NCBI GenBank assembly: GCA_900766355.1
Contig: CAAFVD010000024.1
Coordinates: 1-6,973 of the forward strand
Reading direction: 5' to 3'
Length of the DNA stretch: 6,973 bases
Origin: Candidatus Gastranaerophilales bacterium
GTDB taxonomy: Bacteria > Cyanobacteriota > Vampirovibrionia > Gastranaerophilales > Gastranaerophilaceae
The notes beneath the pieces were generated by a model. The model was not told where the DNA came from and searched no databases. It was given only the letters and a program-made list of their open reading frames with translations. Positions 1 through 6,621 of the stretch are shown here, piece after piece (position 1 is the first letter of the stretch; each line of letters begins with the position of its first letter). The position numbers were made by a program, and so were the translations under genes.

Positions 1-1220
1 CCAATAACAAGCCAGTTAAGGAAACCTAAATAATCTCTTGTAACAGTTTCTCTTAATTCATCTTTACTGTCAGATGCCATAAATCTGCCGATAAGAGTTG
101 AGGCATAAACTGTTTTTATAGCGTTTCCACTTGTTACAGGGCCTGTGAATTCAAGTTTTTTTACAAAATCTTTTGGCGATTTAACCTTCATTACTCCGAT
201 AGTCATAGCTAGCATGCCTGCGCTTGCCAATAGCTTTTCTGCGAATAATTTTTTGTTTTTCTTAGGAGTTTTGATAGTTTTTTCATTGTTTGAGTAATTA
301 GTATCACCAACAAAACCTTTTTTACCTGTTCTTTTTTCTGTAATTTTTCTGTTTATATATTGGTTTGTAAGTCCCAAAGTTGAAGCCAGTATAAGCGCAC
401 CGATACTTTTGACTTTATTAATCTTTAGAATTTTGTTAATTGCTTCGTTTGGTTTTATTTTGTTATTTGTGAAAACATCTTTGCCTAAATCAATAGTATC
501 TCTTAATAGGTTGTGCATAGAGCTTGAAAGAGCGCCTGCTTGAACTTTATCGGCTTTAAGAGCATTAGTTAATCGTAATTCTGTAATATTAAACAGTTGC
601 TTTCTGTCTTTATTTGAGATTTGTTTGTTTTCTATTAATTCTGTAATAGTAGAAATAATAGAGTTTTTATCTTTCAATTTGGTATGAATATTTTTGTATT
701 TAGGATTATCCCATTTGTAATTATTCCAATGCTTTTCATCAACCCATTCGATATTATTCCAGTTAATATCTTTAAACTTATTGGTTTTGTTTCCGTCTTG
801 TCCAGATACTTGGTTCCAAACATGTTCTGTGTATTTTGTTGTGTTTTTTGTTTTGTTCCAAGCATTATTTAAGAAGTTAAGACTGTCTTTAGAGAACCAT
901 GATTTCGGATTTATTTTTACATTCGGTTTATAAAATTTGTTAGCTAGTTTTGCAATACCTTTAGCCATAAAACTTGCACTAAGGCAGACAATAAATGTTC
1001 CTGTAAATTCTCTAAAAAATGTTTCAGCACCTGCATATTTGTTACGTTCTTTTGTATCAATATATGTTCTAGGTCCAACCATAGCGAATAAATCAATTCC
1101 GACTGCGTTTGCCATCGGGTTGGTATCAAGTGTTCTTAACGTGTTGGTTACGATTCCGTCAAGTGGTCCTTTAAAATTTATAGGTTTTTGTTGTCGGTTT
1201 GTGCTGTTGCTGATAATCAT
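1..1220 (-). CDS. Uncharacterised protein with N-terminal INFKG motif and hydrophobic segments (partial, C-terminus off the window)
   Basis: I translated this minus-strand frame by hand. It stays open for 406 codons from the ATG at 1220 to the left edge, so the stop codon lies outside. The start is well supported: GGAGGG at 1230-1225 sits 4 bases before the ATG. I recognise no enzyme domain. Residues 1-13 are polar and are followed by INFKG at 14-18. Hydrophobic stretches occur at about 73-90, 272-285, 329-345 and 398-406, each long enough to touch or cross a membrane, though none is a clear signal peptide. Residues 108-170 are rich in Asn, Lys and Trp, with Trp at 108, 121, 135, 154, 159, 165 and 170. 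A basic Gly-rich stretch (RKITEKRTGKKGFVG) spans 291-305. The gene lies 152 bases downstream of bioB on the same strand and may partly depend on readthrough. From memory, INFKG-type starts recur in uncharacterised Gastranaerophilales proteins; the function is unknown. The coding call is firm. Confidence 0.85.
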   Translation of the reverse strand, partial: MIISNSTNRQQKPINFKGPLDGIVTNTLRTLDTNPMANAVGIDLFAMVGPRTYIDTKERNKYAGAETFFREFTGTFIVCLSASFMAKGIAKLANKFYKPNVKINPKSWFSKDSLNFLNNAWNKTKNTTKYTEHVWNQVSGQDGNKTNKFKDINWNNIEWVDEKHWNNYKWDNPKYKNIHTKLKDKNSIISTITELIENKQISNKDRKQLFNITELRLTNALKADKVQAGALSSSMHNLLRDTIDLGKDVFTNNKIKPNEAINKILKINKVKSIGALILASTLGLTNQYINRKITEKRTGKKGFVGDTNYSNNEKTIKTPKKNKKLFAEKLLASAGMLAMTIGVMKVKSPKDFVKKLEFTGPVTSGNAIKTVYASTLIGRFMASDSKDELRETVTRDYLGFLNWLVI

Positions 1221-1238
1221 TTTTCCCTCCATAAAATT

Positions 1239-1272
1239 TGAGTTCCCATAAATTGTTTTTTGTGGGAACTCA
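1239..1272 (-). promoter_or_regulatory. Hairpin in the 5' leader of the left-edge gene
   Basis: The arms GAGTTCCCA (1240-1248) and TGGGAACTC (1263-1271) pair perfectly. An outer T-A pair, an inner T-G wobble and an inner A-T pair extend the stem to 12 bp around a 10-base loop. On the minus strand the hairpin ends only 8 bases before the GGAGGG ribosome binding site, and no run of T follows it. A leader element affecting translation or mRNA stability therefore fits better than a terminator, but a leaky terminator after bioB cannot be excluded. Confidence 0.5.
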
Positions 1273-1307
1273 TAATAAATTAGTGTAAATATTGCATAAT
1301 AACTAAA

Positions 1308-1331
1308 GTAAGTTCCAACATCGTAACTTAC
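1308..1331 (-). terminator. Possible weak terminator downstream of bioB
   Basis: The 7-bp arms GTAAGTT (1308-1314) and AACTTAC (1325-1331) pair perfectly around a 10-base loop, about 40 bases past the bioB stop. On the minus strand the tract that follows reads TTTAGTTATTAT, which is T-rich but interrupted. The stem is short and has only two G-C pairs, so termination would be inefficient. Confidence 0.3.
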
Positions 1332-1372
1332 AGCAACAGCAGTTTATTTGTTGTAATATATAGTTTTTCATT

Positions 1373-2302
1373 TTACACCATAGTTAATTCTAGTTGATTT
1401 AACATTTTTTTATCTTCTTCTGATTTTGAGCCAGTTGTTGTTAAATAATTCCCTACCAAAAGTGAATTTATACCAGCTATAATACCCAATTTTTGATTGA
1501 ATTTGCTTAATCTTGTTGTTCTTCCACCTGCATATCTTAATAAAGTTTTAGGAAGAACGATTCTAAAGATACATATTGTTTTTAAAATTTCTTCTTCATC
1601 AATTTTGCTTTCGTAATCTTCAAGAGGTGTTCCTTTAATTGGGTTCAAAAAGTTTATTGGAACAGTTTTAGGATTAAGTTTTTTAAGAGATAATGCCATA
1701 TCAATTCGGTCTTCTCTTGATTCACCCATTCCAATAATAACACCACAACAAGCTTCTATTCCATGTTTTTTTATCATTTCTACGGTGTGAACTCTGTCCT
1801 CAAAGTTATGAGTTGAACAAATGTTTTTATGATAATTTTCAGAAGTGTTAATGTTGTGATTATATCTTTCTAAGCCTGCATTTTTTAATTCTTTTATTTC
1901 ATCTTCGCTTAACAGTCCAAGAGATGCGCAACAATGTAAACCATCAATTGATGCAACTTCTTTTACCATCTTTAAGATATTTCCAAAATCGTTTCTTGTA
2001 GGTGCAGTTCCTGATGTAACGATACAGAAATGGTTTGCGCCGTTTTCTTTTGCGCTTAGTGCGGCTTTTTTAACAGTATCAACATCTAAAAGTGAGTGAC
2101 ATTCAATATCTGCGTGGTTGTGTTTGCTTTGTGCACAGTATTTACAATTTTCATTGCAAGCACCTGTTTTGGCGCTTACAATACTGCAAGCCTCTACTGA
2201 GTTTGCGAAATTATCTTCTGTAATTTTGTGAGAAATTTCAATCAATTCAGTTAAAGGTTTATTATATAAATTTAATAATTCTTGTTTTGTATATGTGTTC
2301 AT
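1373..2302 (-). CDS. bioB: Biotin synthase BioB
   Basis: This radical SAM enzyme inserts sulfur into dethiobiotin to make biotin, the last step of the pathway, in the cytoplasm. The 309-residue length is close to the usual 310-350. The [4Fe-4S] motif CxxxCxxC is Cys49, Cys53 and Cys56 (CNENCKYCAQS). The expected ligands of the second, sulfur-donating [2Fe-2S] cluster are Cys93 (HFCIVTSG), Cys125 (CASLG) and Cys185 (CCGVIIGMGE), plus an Arg in the LRYAGGR segment at 255-261. The family blocks YNHNINTS (147-154) and NYLTTTG (285-291) are also present. The ATG at 2302 has AAGGA at 2315-2311, 8 bases upstream. Doubled cysteines occur at 124-125 and 185-186. No bioA, bioD or bioF lies nearby, so the biotin genes appear scattered or the cell takes up a precursor. 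I found no convincing BirA operator upstream. Confidence 0.97.
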   Translation of the reverse strand: MNTYTKQELLNLYNKPLTELIEISHKITEDNFANSVEACSIVSAKTGACNENCKYCAQSKHNHADIECHSLLDVDTVKKAALSAKENGANHFCIVTSGTAPTRNDFGNILKMVKEVASIDGLHCCASLGLLSEDEIKELKNAGLERYNHNINTSENYHKNICSTHNFEDRVHTVEMIKKHGIEACCGVIIGMGESREDRIDMALSLKKLNPKTVPINFLNPIKGTPLEDYESKIDEEEILKTICIFRIVLPKTLLRYAGGRTTRLSKFNQKLGIIAGINSLLVGNYLTTTGSKSEEDKKMLNQLELTMV

Positions 2303-2478
2303 ATTCTTTATCCTTAATATGTTTAGGTGTACCGAATAAATTTATGATAACACAAAAATATTATAAATTTTTATCTTTTGTAAATTAATGTAACAATATC
2401 CTGCTTTTTATACTCTTTTTATTAAAGTTTCAATAGAAATATGCCGTAGAAATATTTGTAATTAGGGGTATATAAATT
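2303..2478. promoter_or_regulatory. Divergent intergenic region between bioB and the small gene
   Basis: These 176 bases must hold the promoters of both flanking genes. For bioB, the minus strand has a TATAAT at 2365-2360 without a good -35 box, and a TTTACA (2384-2379) placed 17 bases before TATTTT (2361-2356). For the rightward gene, a TATACT lies at 2409-2414, also without a strong -35. A 10-bp palindrome, ATAAATTTAT, lies at 2336-2345. In DNA this AT-rich such boxes arise easily, so the exact promoters are uncertain. Confidence 0.4.
2434..2455 (+). repeat. Two 9-bp direct repeats just upstream of the small gene
   Basis: TAGAAATAT occurs at 2434-2442 and again at 2447-2455, with a 13-base period. 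It lies between the TATACT box and the ribosome binding site of the gene starting at 2479, so it would be in the 5' leader or overlap a promoter. A regulator binding site is possible, but chance is not excluded in such AT-rich DNA. Confidence 0.4.
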
Positions 2479-2886
2479 ATGGCAGATATGTTTAACTTTA
2501 ATACAGGCGATTCAAGCAACGCAGGGTTGGGTGGTTCTCAATATTCAAAACCTGCTGTTGAAGCTCAATCTGCACAAGTTGAATATCAACATAATTGGTT
2601 AAGAACTCCACGTCCATTTGGGTTAAATGTTAGAGTTCCTGAAGGACAAACTTTAATTGGTGAAAATACAGAAGCTTTAATCAAAAAGACAGTAAAAGAT
2701 TTATTCTTAGCTCCTGTTAAAGAAATTTCTAACTTCTTTGAAAAATATGAAAGAGTATTCAGTGGAGAAGTTGCTAATGAATTAAAAAGTCTATATGTTC
2801 AAAGATTCAACACAGCATCATTACTTCAAAACGAAGACGAAGAAGTATTCGGAACAAGTGCTCCAAAATTTATGATGGATATGTAG
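2479..2886 (+). CDS. Small uncharacterised protein, possibly well expressed
   Basis: The product has 135 residues and I recognise no family. AGGGG at 2464-2468 lies 10 bases before the ATG. Residues 1-35 are rich in Gly, Ser, Asn, Ala and Gln and are probably disordered. A Pro/Arg-rich patch (NWLRTPRPFGLNVRVPEG) spans 39-56. Residues 62-118 look mainly helical and amphipathic (ENTEALIKK, then SNFFEKYERVF and ANELKSLYVQRF). The tail has an acidic run (NEDEE, 118-122) and ends in Met-rich FMMDM. No signal peptide or membrane segment is visible. All Glu codons are GAA, all Gln codons are CAA and nearly all Arg codons are AGA, whereas the HEMTH gene at 5031 also uses GAG and CAG. This may mean selection for expression. 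Its stop lies 6 bases from the stop of the convergent dehydrogenase gene. A structural or adaptor role is a guess. Confidence 0.85.
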   Translation: MADMFNFNTGDSSNAGLGGSQYSKPAVEAQSAQVEYQHNWLRTPRPFGLNVRVPEGQTLIGENTEALIKKTVKDLFLAPVKEISNFFEKYERVFSGEVANELKSLYVQRFNTASLLQNEDEEVFGTSAPKFMMDM

Positions 2887-2892
2887 AAAAAA

Positions 2893-3924
2893 TTATGGTT
2901 TAATCAAGAATTTGATAGCTTTGCCTTCAATATGTTGTTTCATAGCAAATTCAACATCACGTAAAGATAATGTATTTGTTATCAGTTTTTCAACTTCAAC
3001 ATCTCCTGATGCGATATAATCTAGAGCTTGTCTAAAATATTTTGGTGTATGGTGGAATACGCTCATAAGAGTAATATCGCCATAGTGCATTTTTGTTGTG
3101 TCAAAAGTAACTGTAGAACCCGATTTGCAACCGCCGAAAAAGTGTACTGTTCCTCCCGGTCTTACACAAGAGAATATTCTCTCCCATATTTCAGGTAGCC
3201 CAACACATTCAACTGCAACATCAAGTCCTTTCTTTTCTTCTGTAAATTCTTTGAATATTTTTTCTGGGTTTGGATATCGTTTTAAGTCAATAATTTCGTC
3301 TGCGTGTGCAAATTCTTCTGCCATTTTTAATTTTAGTGGGTTTCTTCCTGCAACAATAGTATTCGCACCTTTTAGTTTAGCTAATCTTGCAAACATTAAA
3401 CCAATAGGACCAATACCAATGATACCGACAGTTTGACCTGCTTTTATGTTTGTTCTCTCAACCCCATGTACTACATTTGCTAAAGGTTCACAAAAAGCTG
3501 CTTTATCAAAGCTTAAATCTTCTGGCAGAATAAGCGTATTTTTCTTGACAATTCTTTCAGGCACAACAATGTATTCTGCATACGCCCCATTCAAGAGGTC
3601 TAGATTTTCGCAAAGATTATATTCTTCATGCCTGCAATAAAAACATTTGCCACATGGTGCAGAGTTTGCACATACAACTCTATCCCCGACTTTTACATTA
3701 TCAACGCCAGCACCTATTTTTTCTACAACACCAGAAAATTCGTGTCCAAATCCTGATGGAACTTTTTTTATAAGTACAGGGTGACCACGTCTGAAGGTTT
3801 TTACATCAGTCCCACAAGTAAGAGCTGATTTTACTTTTACAAGTATTTCACCTTTTGCTAATGGTTTTATTTTTACATCTTCGTATCTTATATCTTGTGG
3901 TCCGTAAAATAATACTGCTTTCAC
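2893..3924 (-). CDS. Zinc-dependent medium-chain dehydrogenase, probably NADP-type (second gene of pair)
   Basis: This is a 343-residue cytoplasmic alcohol/polyol dehydrogenase of the MDR superfamily (sorbitol and threonine dehydrogenase branch). Catalytic zinc ligands are Cys37 (TCGTD), His61-Glu62 (GFGHEF) and probably Glu146 (CEPLAN). The structural zinc site is Cys91, Cys94, Cys97 and Cys105. The nucleotide fold has GIGPIG at 170-175. At the end of the next strand, where NAD enzymes keep an acidic residue, it reads Gly193-Arg194 (VAGRNP), like the GSR of NADP-dependent Thermoanaerobacter alcohol dehydrogenase; NADP use is therefore inferred. The start codon is GTG, and its G is the last base of the upstream gene's TAG stop. 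AGGTG inside that gene's end serves as ribosome binding site, so the two are translationally coupled. The substrate is unknown. Candidates are a sugar alcohol, inositol or threonine-like hydroxy compound. Confidence 0.93.
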   Translation of the reverse strand: MKAVLFYGPQDIRYEDVKIKPLAKGEILVKVKSALTCGTDVKTFRRGHPVLIKKVPSGFGHEFSGVVEKIGAGVDNVKVGDRVVCANSAPCGKCFYCRHEEYNLCENLDLLNGAYAEYIVVPERIVKKNTLILPEDLSFDKAAFCEPLANVVHGVERTNIKAGQTVGIIGIGPIGLMFARLAKLKGANTIVAGRNPLKLKMAEEFAHADEIIDLKRYPNPEKIFKEFTEEKKGLDVAVECVGLPEIWERIFSCVRPGGTVHFFGGCKSGSTVTFDTTKMHYGDITLMSVFHHTPKYFRQALDYIASGDVEVEKLITNTLSLRDVEFAMKQHIEGKAIKFLIKP

Positions 3925-4940
3925 TATTGCTCACCTATTTTTATATATGCTTTTAATATCCTATTATTTATTGTATCATCAAAAGCTTTTGTAATGTCAT
4001 CAATGTTATAATCTGTTGATAAATTTTTTACATTAACTTGATTAGTTGTTAACAGTTCAAATGATTTTGCTAAATCTTGAGGTCGTGGAGAATAGCTGCC
4101 CATGACAGTTAATTCTTTGTAATATATATCATTATTAGCATAGCCAAAATCTTTTGGAGTGCTAGAGAATACAACAATTTTTCCTCCGCTACGTACAGTT
4201 TTTATAGCAAGTGGAATTGCAGCATCTGCTCCTGATGTCATAAATACGGCATCAACTCCTATGTCATTAGTTTCCTTGTATATATATTCGTGAGATTTAT
4301 CGCCATCGTGTGAATTAAATGCGATAATTCCTTTTGAGTTTGCAATATCAATTCTTTCTTGCATTAAATCGCAACCATATACTTTCATTCCGTAAGCTTT
4401 CAAGCCTTGTCCCATAAGAATACCTATAGAGCCAAGTCCGATAACAAGTACACTATCTCCTTTGTTAAGGCTTGCTCTTTCTATAGCTCTAATACAACAA
4501 CCAAGAGGTTCGTAGAAAGAAATTTCTTCATCAGTCATGTTGTTAGGTACTTTGTGAGCGACATTTTGTAAATGTTCTTCTGATAAGTAAACATATTCAG
4601 AAAATCCTCCAGGGATAATGTTTGTTTGTTTGAAATGTCTGCACATAGAATAACTACCACCTTTGCAATAATGACACTCAAAACAAGGGATATGGTGTGA
4701 ACAAACGATTCTATCGCCTTTTTTAAAGTTTGTATCTGAATTAATATCTTCTATTATCGCAACAATTTCATGCCCCAAAACTGTACCATCTTGTGCTAAT
4801 CCGTGTTGGAATTTTACAATATCAGAGCCACACAGACCACAACCTAGAACTTTTACTATAGCTCCTTTTTGACCTTCTAGTGCGACTTTGTTAATATTAT
4901 TAATCTCTAAATGATGTCCAAATAATTGTGCAATTTTCAT
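3924..4940 (-). CDS. Zinc-dependent medium-chain dehydrogenase, probably NAD-type (first gene of pair)
   Basis: This is a 338-residue MDR dehydrogenase of the sorbitol/threonine dehydrogenase type. The frame is open from a TTG at 4982, but I place the start at the ATG at 4940. There the protein begins MKIAQL as family members do, and GGGAG (4955-4951) lies 10 bases upstream. Catalytic zinc ligands are Cys37 (LCGSD), His57-Glu58 (LGHEI) and probably Glu144 (YEPLGC). The structural zinc cysteines are 86, 89, 92 and 100. The nucleotide fold has GLGSIG at 168-173, followed 18 residues later by Asp191 (YGCDLM), the acidic residue typical of NAD binding. The second dehydrogenase has Gly-Arg at the equivalent place. 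Its TAG stop overlaps the GTG start of that gene by one base. The pair is paralogous but well diverged. The function is oxidation or reduction of a secondary alcohol, with the substrate not identifiable. Confidence 0.93.
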   Translation of the reverse strand: MKIAQLFGHHLEINNINKVALEGQKGAIVKVLGCGLCGSDIVKFQHGLAQDGTVLGHEIVAIIEDINSDTNFKKGDRIVCSHHIPCFECHYCKGGSYSMCRHFKQTNIIPGGFSEYVYLSEEHLQNVAHKVPNNMTDEEISFYEPLGCCIRAIERASLNKGDSVLVIGLGSIGILMGQGLKAYGMKVYGCDLMQERIDIANSKGIIAFNSHDGDKSHEYIYKETNDIGVDAVFMTSGADAAIPLAIKTVRSGGKIVVFSSTPKDFGYANNDIYYKELTVMGSYSPRPQDLAKSFELLTTNQVNVKNLSTDYNIDDITKAFDDTINNRILKAYIKIGEQ

Positions 4941-5030
4941 TTTTCTTAAACTCCCGTTACAAATTTTATCATAAAAAGGCAATTTTTATTATGAATATTC
5001 CTTTATATATAATATGGAAGGTTTATAATA
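4941..5030. promoter_or_regulatory. Divergent promoter region of the dehydrogenase pair and the HEMTH gene
   Basis: Leftward, TATGAT (4973-4968) with TTCATA (4995-4990) 16 bases upstream would start a transcript near 4961, just before the GGGAG site of the dehydrogenase gene. Rightward, TATAAT (5008-5013) with a weak TTTATT (4985-4990) 17 bases upstream would start near 5020. That would give the HEMTH gene a leader of only about 11 bases. The two -35 regions overlap, so the promoters may compete. The sequence is almost pure A/T, so these assignments are tentative. Confidence 0.35.
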
Positions 5031-6344
5031 TTGATTAAAAATTCTCAAATAAACAATAGTGTATATAATATAGTGAAGTCTGGAACAAAAGAAATTCCAG
5101 CTTTTGTAAAGGGTTTGGAACGTCAAATTTCTGATATGAAGAATTCTGAGTTTAAAGCTGTTTTTAAAGAAATATCTGGAAAACTTTCTATATCTAAAAA
5201 TTTCAAATCTCAAGATACTTTTGATGGGTTAGCTACTGTTGCTCAAAAAGTTGATATTGTTGAAAATCCTGATATAAAAAAAGAATTGTTGTCGACTTTA
5301 ACTGATTTAGCAACAAAAGATAAAAAACAATTTAAAAAAGAATATTCTTCTCAGATTACTTATGTAGAGGATTTGGCTGATGCTGTGAATGTTTTAAATG
5401 ATAAGTACCAGCGTACAGATTCTACTCCTGCTAATTATTATAGGTTATTAAATAAACATAATAGTTGGTATTTGGATTTAATGGAAGGCAGGAAGGGAAC
5501 TCCATCAGATTATCGTAGTGGGTTTGCCAGTCAATCAGGGCATATACCGTATGAAGTTTATTCAGAAGAATATGAAAATAGTAAACATTTAAATTTGCCA
5601 GAAGTTTTTAAAAATGATTTGAAGTTGGATAGTATAAGAAAATTCTCTGATAAATATATAATGTCTAAACCAGATATTGTAGAAACACTCTATAATACAG
5701 AATATCTTAAAACAGTATCTCCAGATATGAGGCAGGCTTTTAAAGATATAAAAAAAGATTTTGGTACGTTTACAATGTTTTCTAATGTGAATACTACATT
5801 GGAAGATGCAAATTATATTAAGGAAGAATTGAGGCTGTGGAAAGTTGCTGGTGGAGGAGAGGCTCGATTCCCGTATTTGATTGATGTTGATGCGTTAAAT
5901 CATCATTTACAAAAGTCTAATGCTTGTGGTGCATCGCTTCCTCCAGGAAAGATTGTAGTATTAGATTTGTTAGGACAAGATACTTTAAAAAGAGGCTTTA
6001 CTTTGAGGCATGAAATGACCCATTTGAATGATAACTGTCCGAGGACTAGAGTAGGAAAGTTTGTTAATAAATTAAAATGGGACGTTTTGAAAAAGTTGCA
6101 TAAAAATAAGTGGGAAAAAGCATTAGATAGGGCTGGTGTTATTAATCAATCATTAAGAAAGTATGCCTTGTCTAGTCCTGCAGAATTAAAATCGGTAACC
6201 TCAGAGGTGCGAGATTATAGTAGTTTATCAAATGAATTTTTAAAAGATTTAATTTCAAGATTTAAAATGCCGTATTGGATTTTTGAGATGGGACAAAACC
6301 CAGTTCGAGAAAAAAGATTGGTGAAAGATTTCATGAATAATTAA
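5031..6344 (+). CDS. Putative zinc metalloprotease-like protein (HEMTH motif), family unknown
   Basis: The product has 437 residues and its only recognisable motif is HEMTH at 327-331 (RHEMTHLND), a HExxH zinc site in which two His bind zinc and Glu is the catalytic base. The preceding KIVVLDLLG strand (307-315) and helix-like context fit a zincin fold. A third ligand of the gluzincin type could be Glu385 in SSPAEL, 54 residues after the second His; Glu392 is an alternative. Residues 30-125 are Lys- and Glu-rich and look helical. A Gly-rich AGGGEARFPY segment is at 273-282. No signal peptide or membrane segment is visible, so the site of action is unknown. The start is TTG, chosen because GGAAGG (5016-5021) lies 9 bases upstream. 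The next in-frame ATG (5136) has no such site. The gene is divergent from the dehydrogenases. It could be a processing protease, an effector or toxin, or an inactive relative. Confidence 0.85.
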   Translation: MIKNSQINNSVYNIVKSGTKEIPAFVKGLERQISDMKNSEFKAVFKEISGKLSISKNFKSQDTFDGLATVAQKVDIVENPDIKKELLSTLTDLATKDKKQFKKEYSSQITYVEDLADAVNVLNDKYQRTDSTPANYYRLLNKHNSWYLDLMEGRKGTPSDYRSGFASQSGHIPYEVYSEEYENSKHLNLPEVFKNDLKLDSIRKFSDKYIMSKPDIVETLYNTEYLKTVSPDMRQAFKDIKKDFGTFTMFSNVNTTLEDANYIKEELRLWKVAGGGEARFPYLIDVDALNHHLQKSNACGASLPPGKIVVLDLLGQDTLKRGFTLRHEMTHLNDNCPRTRVGKFVNKLKWDVLKKLHKNKWEKALDRAGVINQSLRKYALSSPAELKSVTSEVRDYSSLSNEFLKDLISRFKMPYWIFEMGQNPVREKRLVKDFMNN

Positions 6345-6462
6345 TTAAGCATGCTATTTTTTGTTAAAAAATAATTATATTTATATAGTTTAAAATGGCT
6401 GGAATGTTATAAATTTAAATGTTTGTGACGAATTTTCATGGAATTTTTAAAAATGTAAAATA
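6345..6462 (+). other. AT-rich stretch upstream of the rRNA promoters, no gene
   Basis: I find no coding frame here; the longest ATG-led reading (from 6393) stops after five codons. The last 30 bases before the first promoter, with a palindromic ATTTTTAAAAAT, are A/T tracts of the kind that act as UP elements for strong rRNA promoters. That role is inferred. Confidence 0.45.
6355..6373 (+). terminator. Possible A/T-only hairpin after the HEMTH gene
   Basis: TATTTTTT (6355-6362) and AAAAAATA (6366-6373) form a perfect 8-bp stem around the loop GTT, starting 11 bases after the stop codon. With no G-C pair it would be a poor intrinsic terminator, but it is the only candidate between this gene and the rRNA promoters. 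Confidence 0.3.
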
Positions 6463-6467
6463 AATAC

Positions 6468-6495
6468 TTGCAAAAAATTTTTTATGTAATATTAT
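6468..6495 (+). promoter_or_regulatory. rRNA operon promoter P1
   Basis: The -35 box is TTGCAA (6468-6473) and the -10 is TATTAT (6490-6495), with a 16-base spacer. A perfect TATAAT overlaps at 6493-6498 but would need a 19-base spacer. Transcription would begin near 6502. An A/T tract lies directly upstream. The block from AATACTTG (6463) onward matches the second promoter at 30 of 39 positions, and this duplication is the main support for the call. Confidence 0.75.
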
Positions 6496-6500
6496 AATAA

Positions 6501-6516
6501 CTGTGCCAAGTCACAG
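6501..6516 (+). promoter_or_regulatory. Hairpin at the 5' end of the P1 transcript
   Basis: CTGTG (6501-6505) pairs with CACAG (6512-6516) around a 6-base loop, right at the predicted start of the P1 transcript. Further on, GTGCC (6503-6507) could instead pair with GGCAC (6535-6539), giving an alternative larger fold. It may protect the end or shape early rRNA leader folding. Confidence 0.4.
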
Positions 6517-6621
6517 AGGGATACCAAAACAGAAGGCACCAACGAACTTTAATAATATAAATAGCCGAAAAATAAATTCTAGACGAAATTAAGATTTGTA
6601 AATAAAGTAATAAACAAATAC

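Noticed and set aside
684..872. Open frames at 684-872 (+), 674-865 (-) and 937-1251 (+)
   Set aside because: They lie across the 406-codon open frame that has a strong ribosome binding site; they have none and read as hydrophobic or repetitive shadow peptides.
2378..2396. TTGTAA...AACAA upstream of bioB as a BirA operator
   Set aside because: The arms pair for only four bases and the spacing does not fit the usual TTGTAAAC-N14-16-GTTTACAA operator.
2966..2990. GATAA...TTATC followed by AGTTTTTC as a terminator for the small gene inside the convergent gene
   Set aside because: The stem is only 5 bp with one G-C pair, so it is within chance for AT-rich DNA.
3098..3640. Plus-strand open frames at 3098-3436 and 3446-3640
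   Set aside because: They are antisense to a dehydrogenase with all expected zinc and nucleotide motifs, and their peptides have no recognisable features.
4941..4982. Fourteen extra N-terminal residues on the first dehydrogenase from a TTG at 4982
   Set aside because: No ribosome binding site precedes that TTG, and the ATG at 4940 has GGGAG and gives the family-typical MK start.
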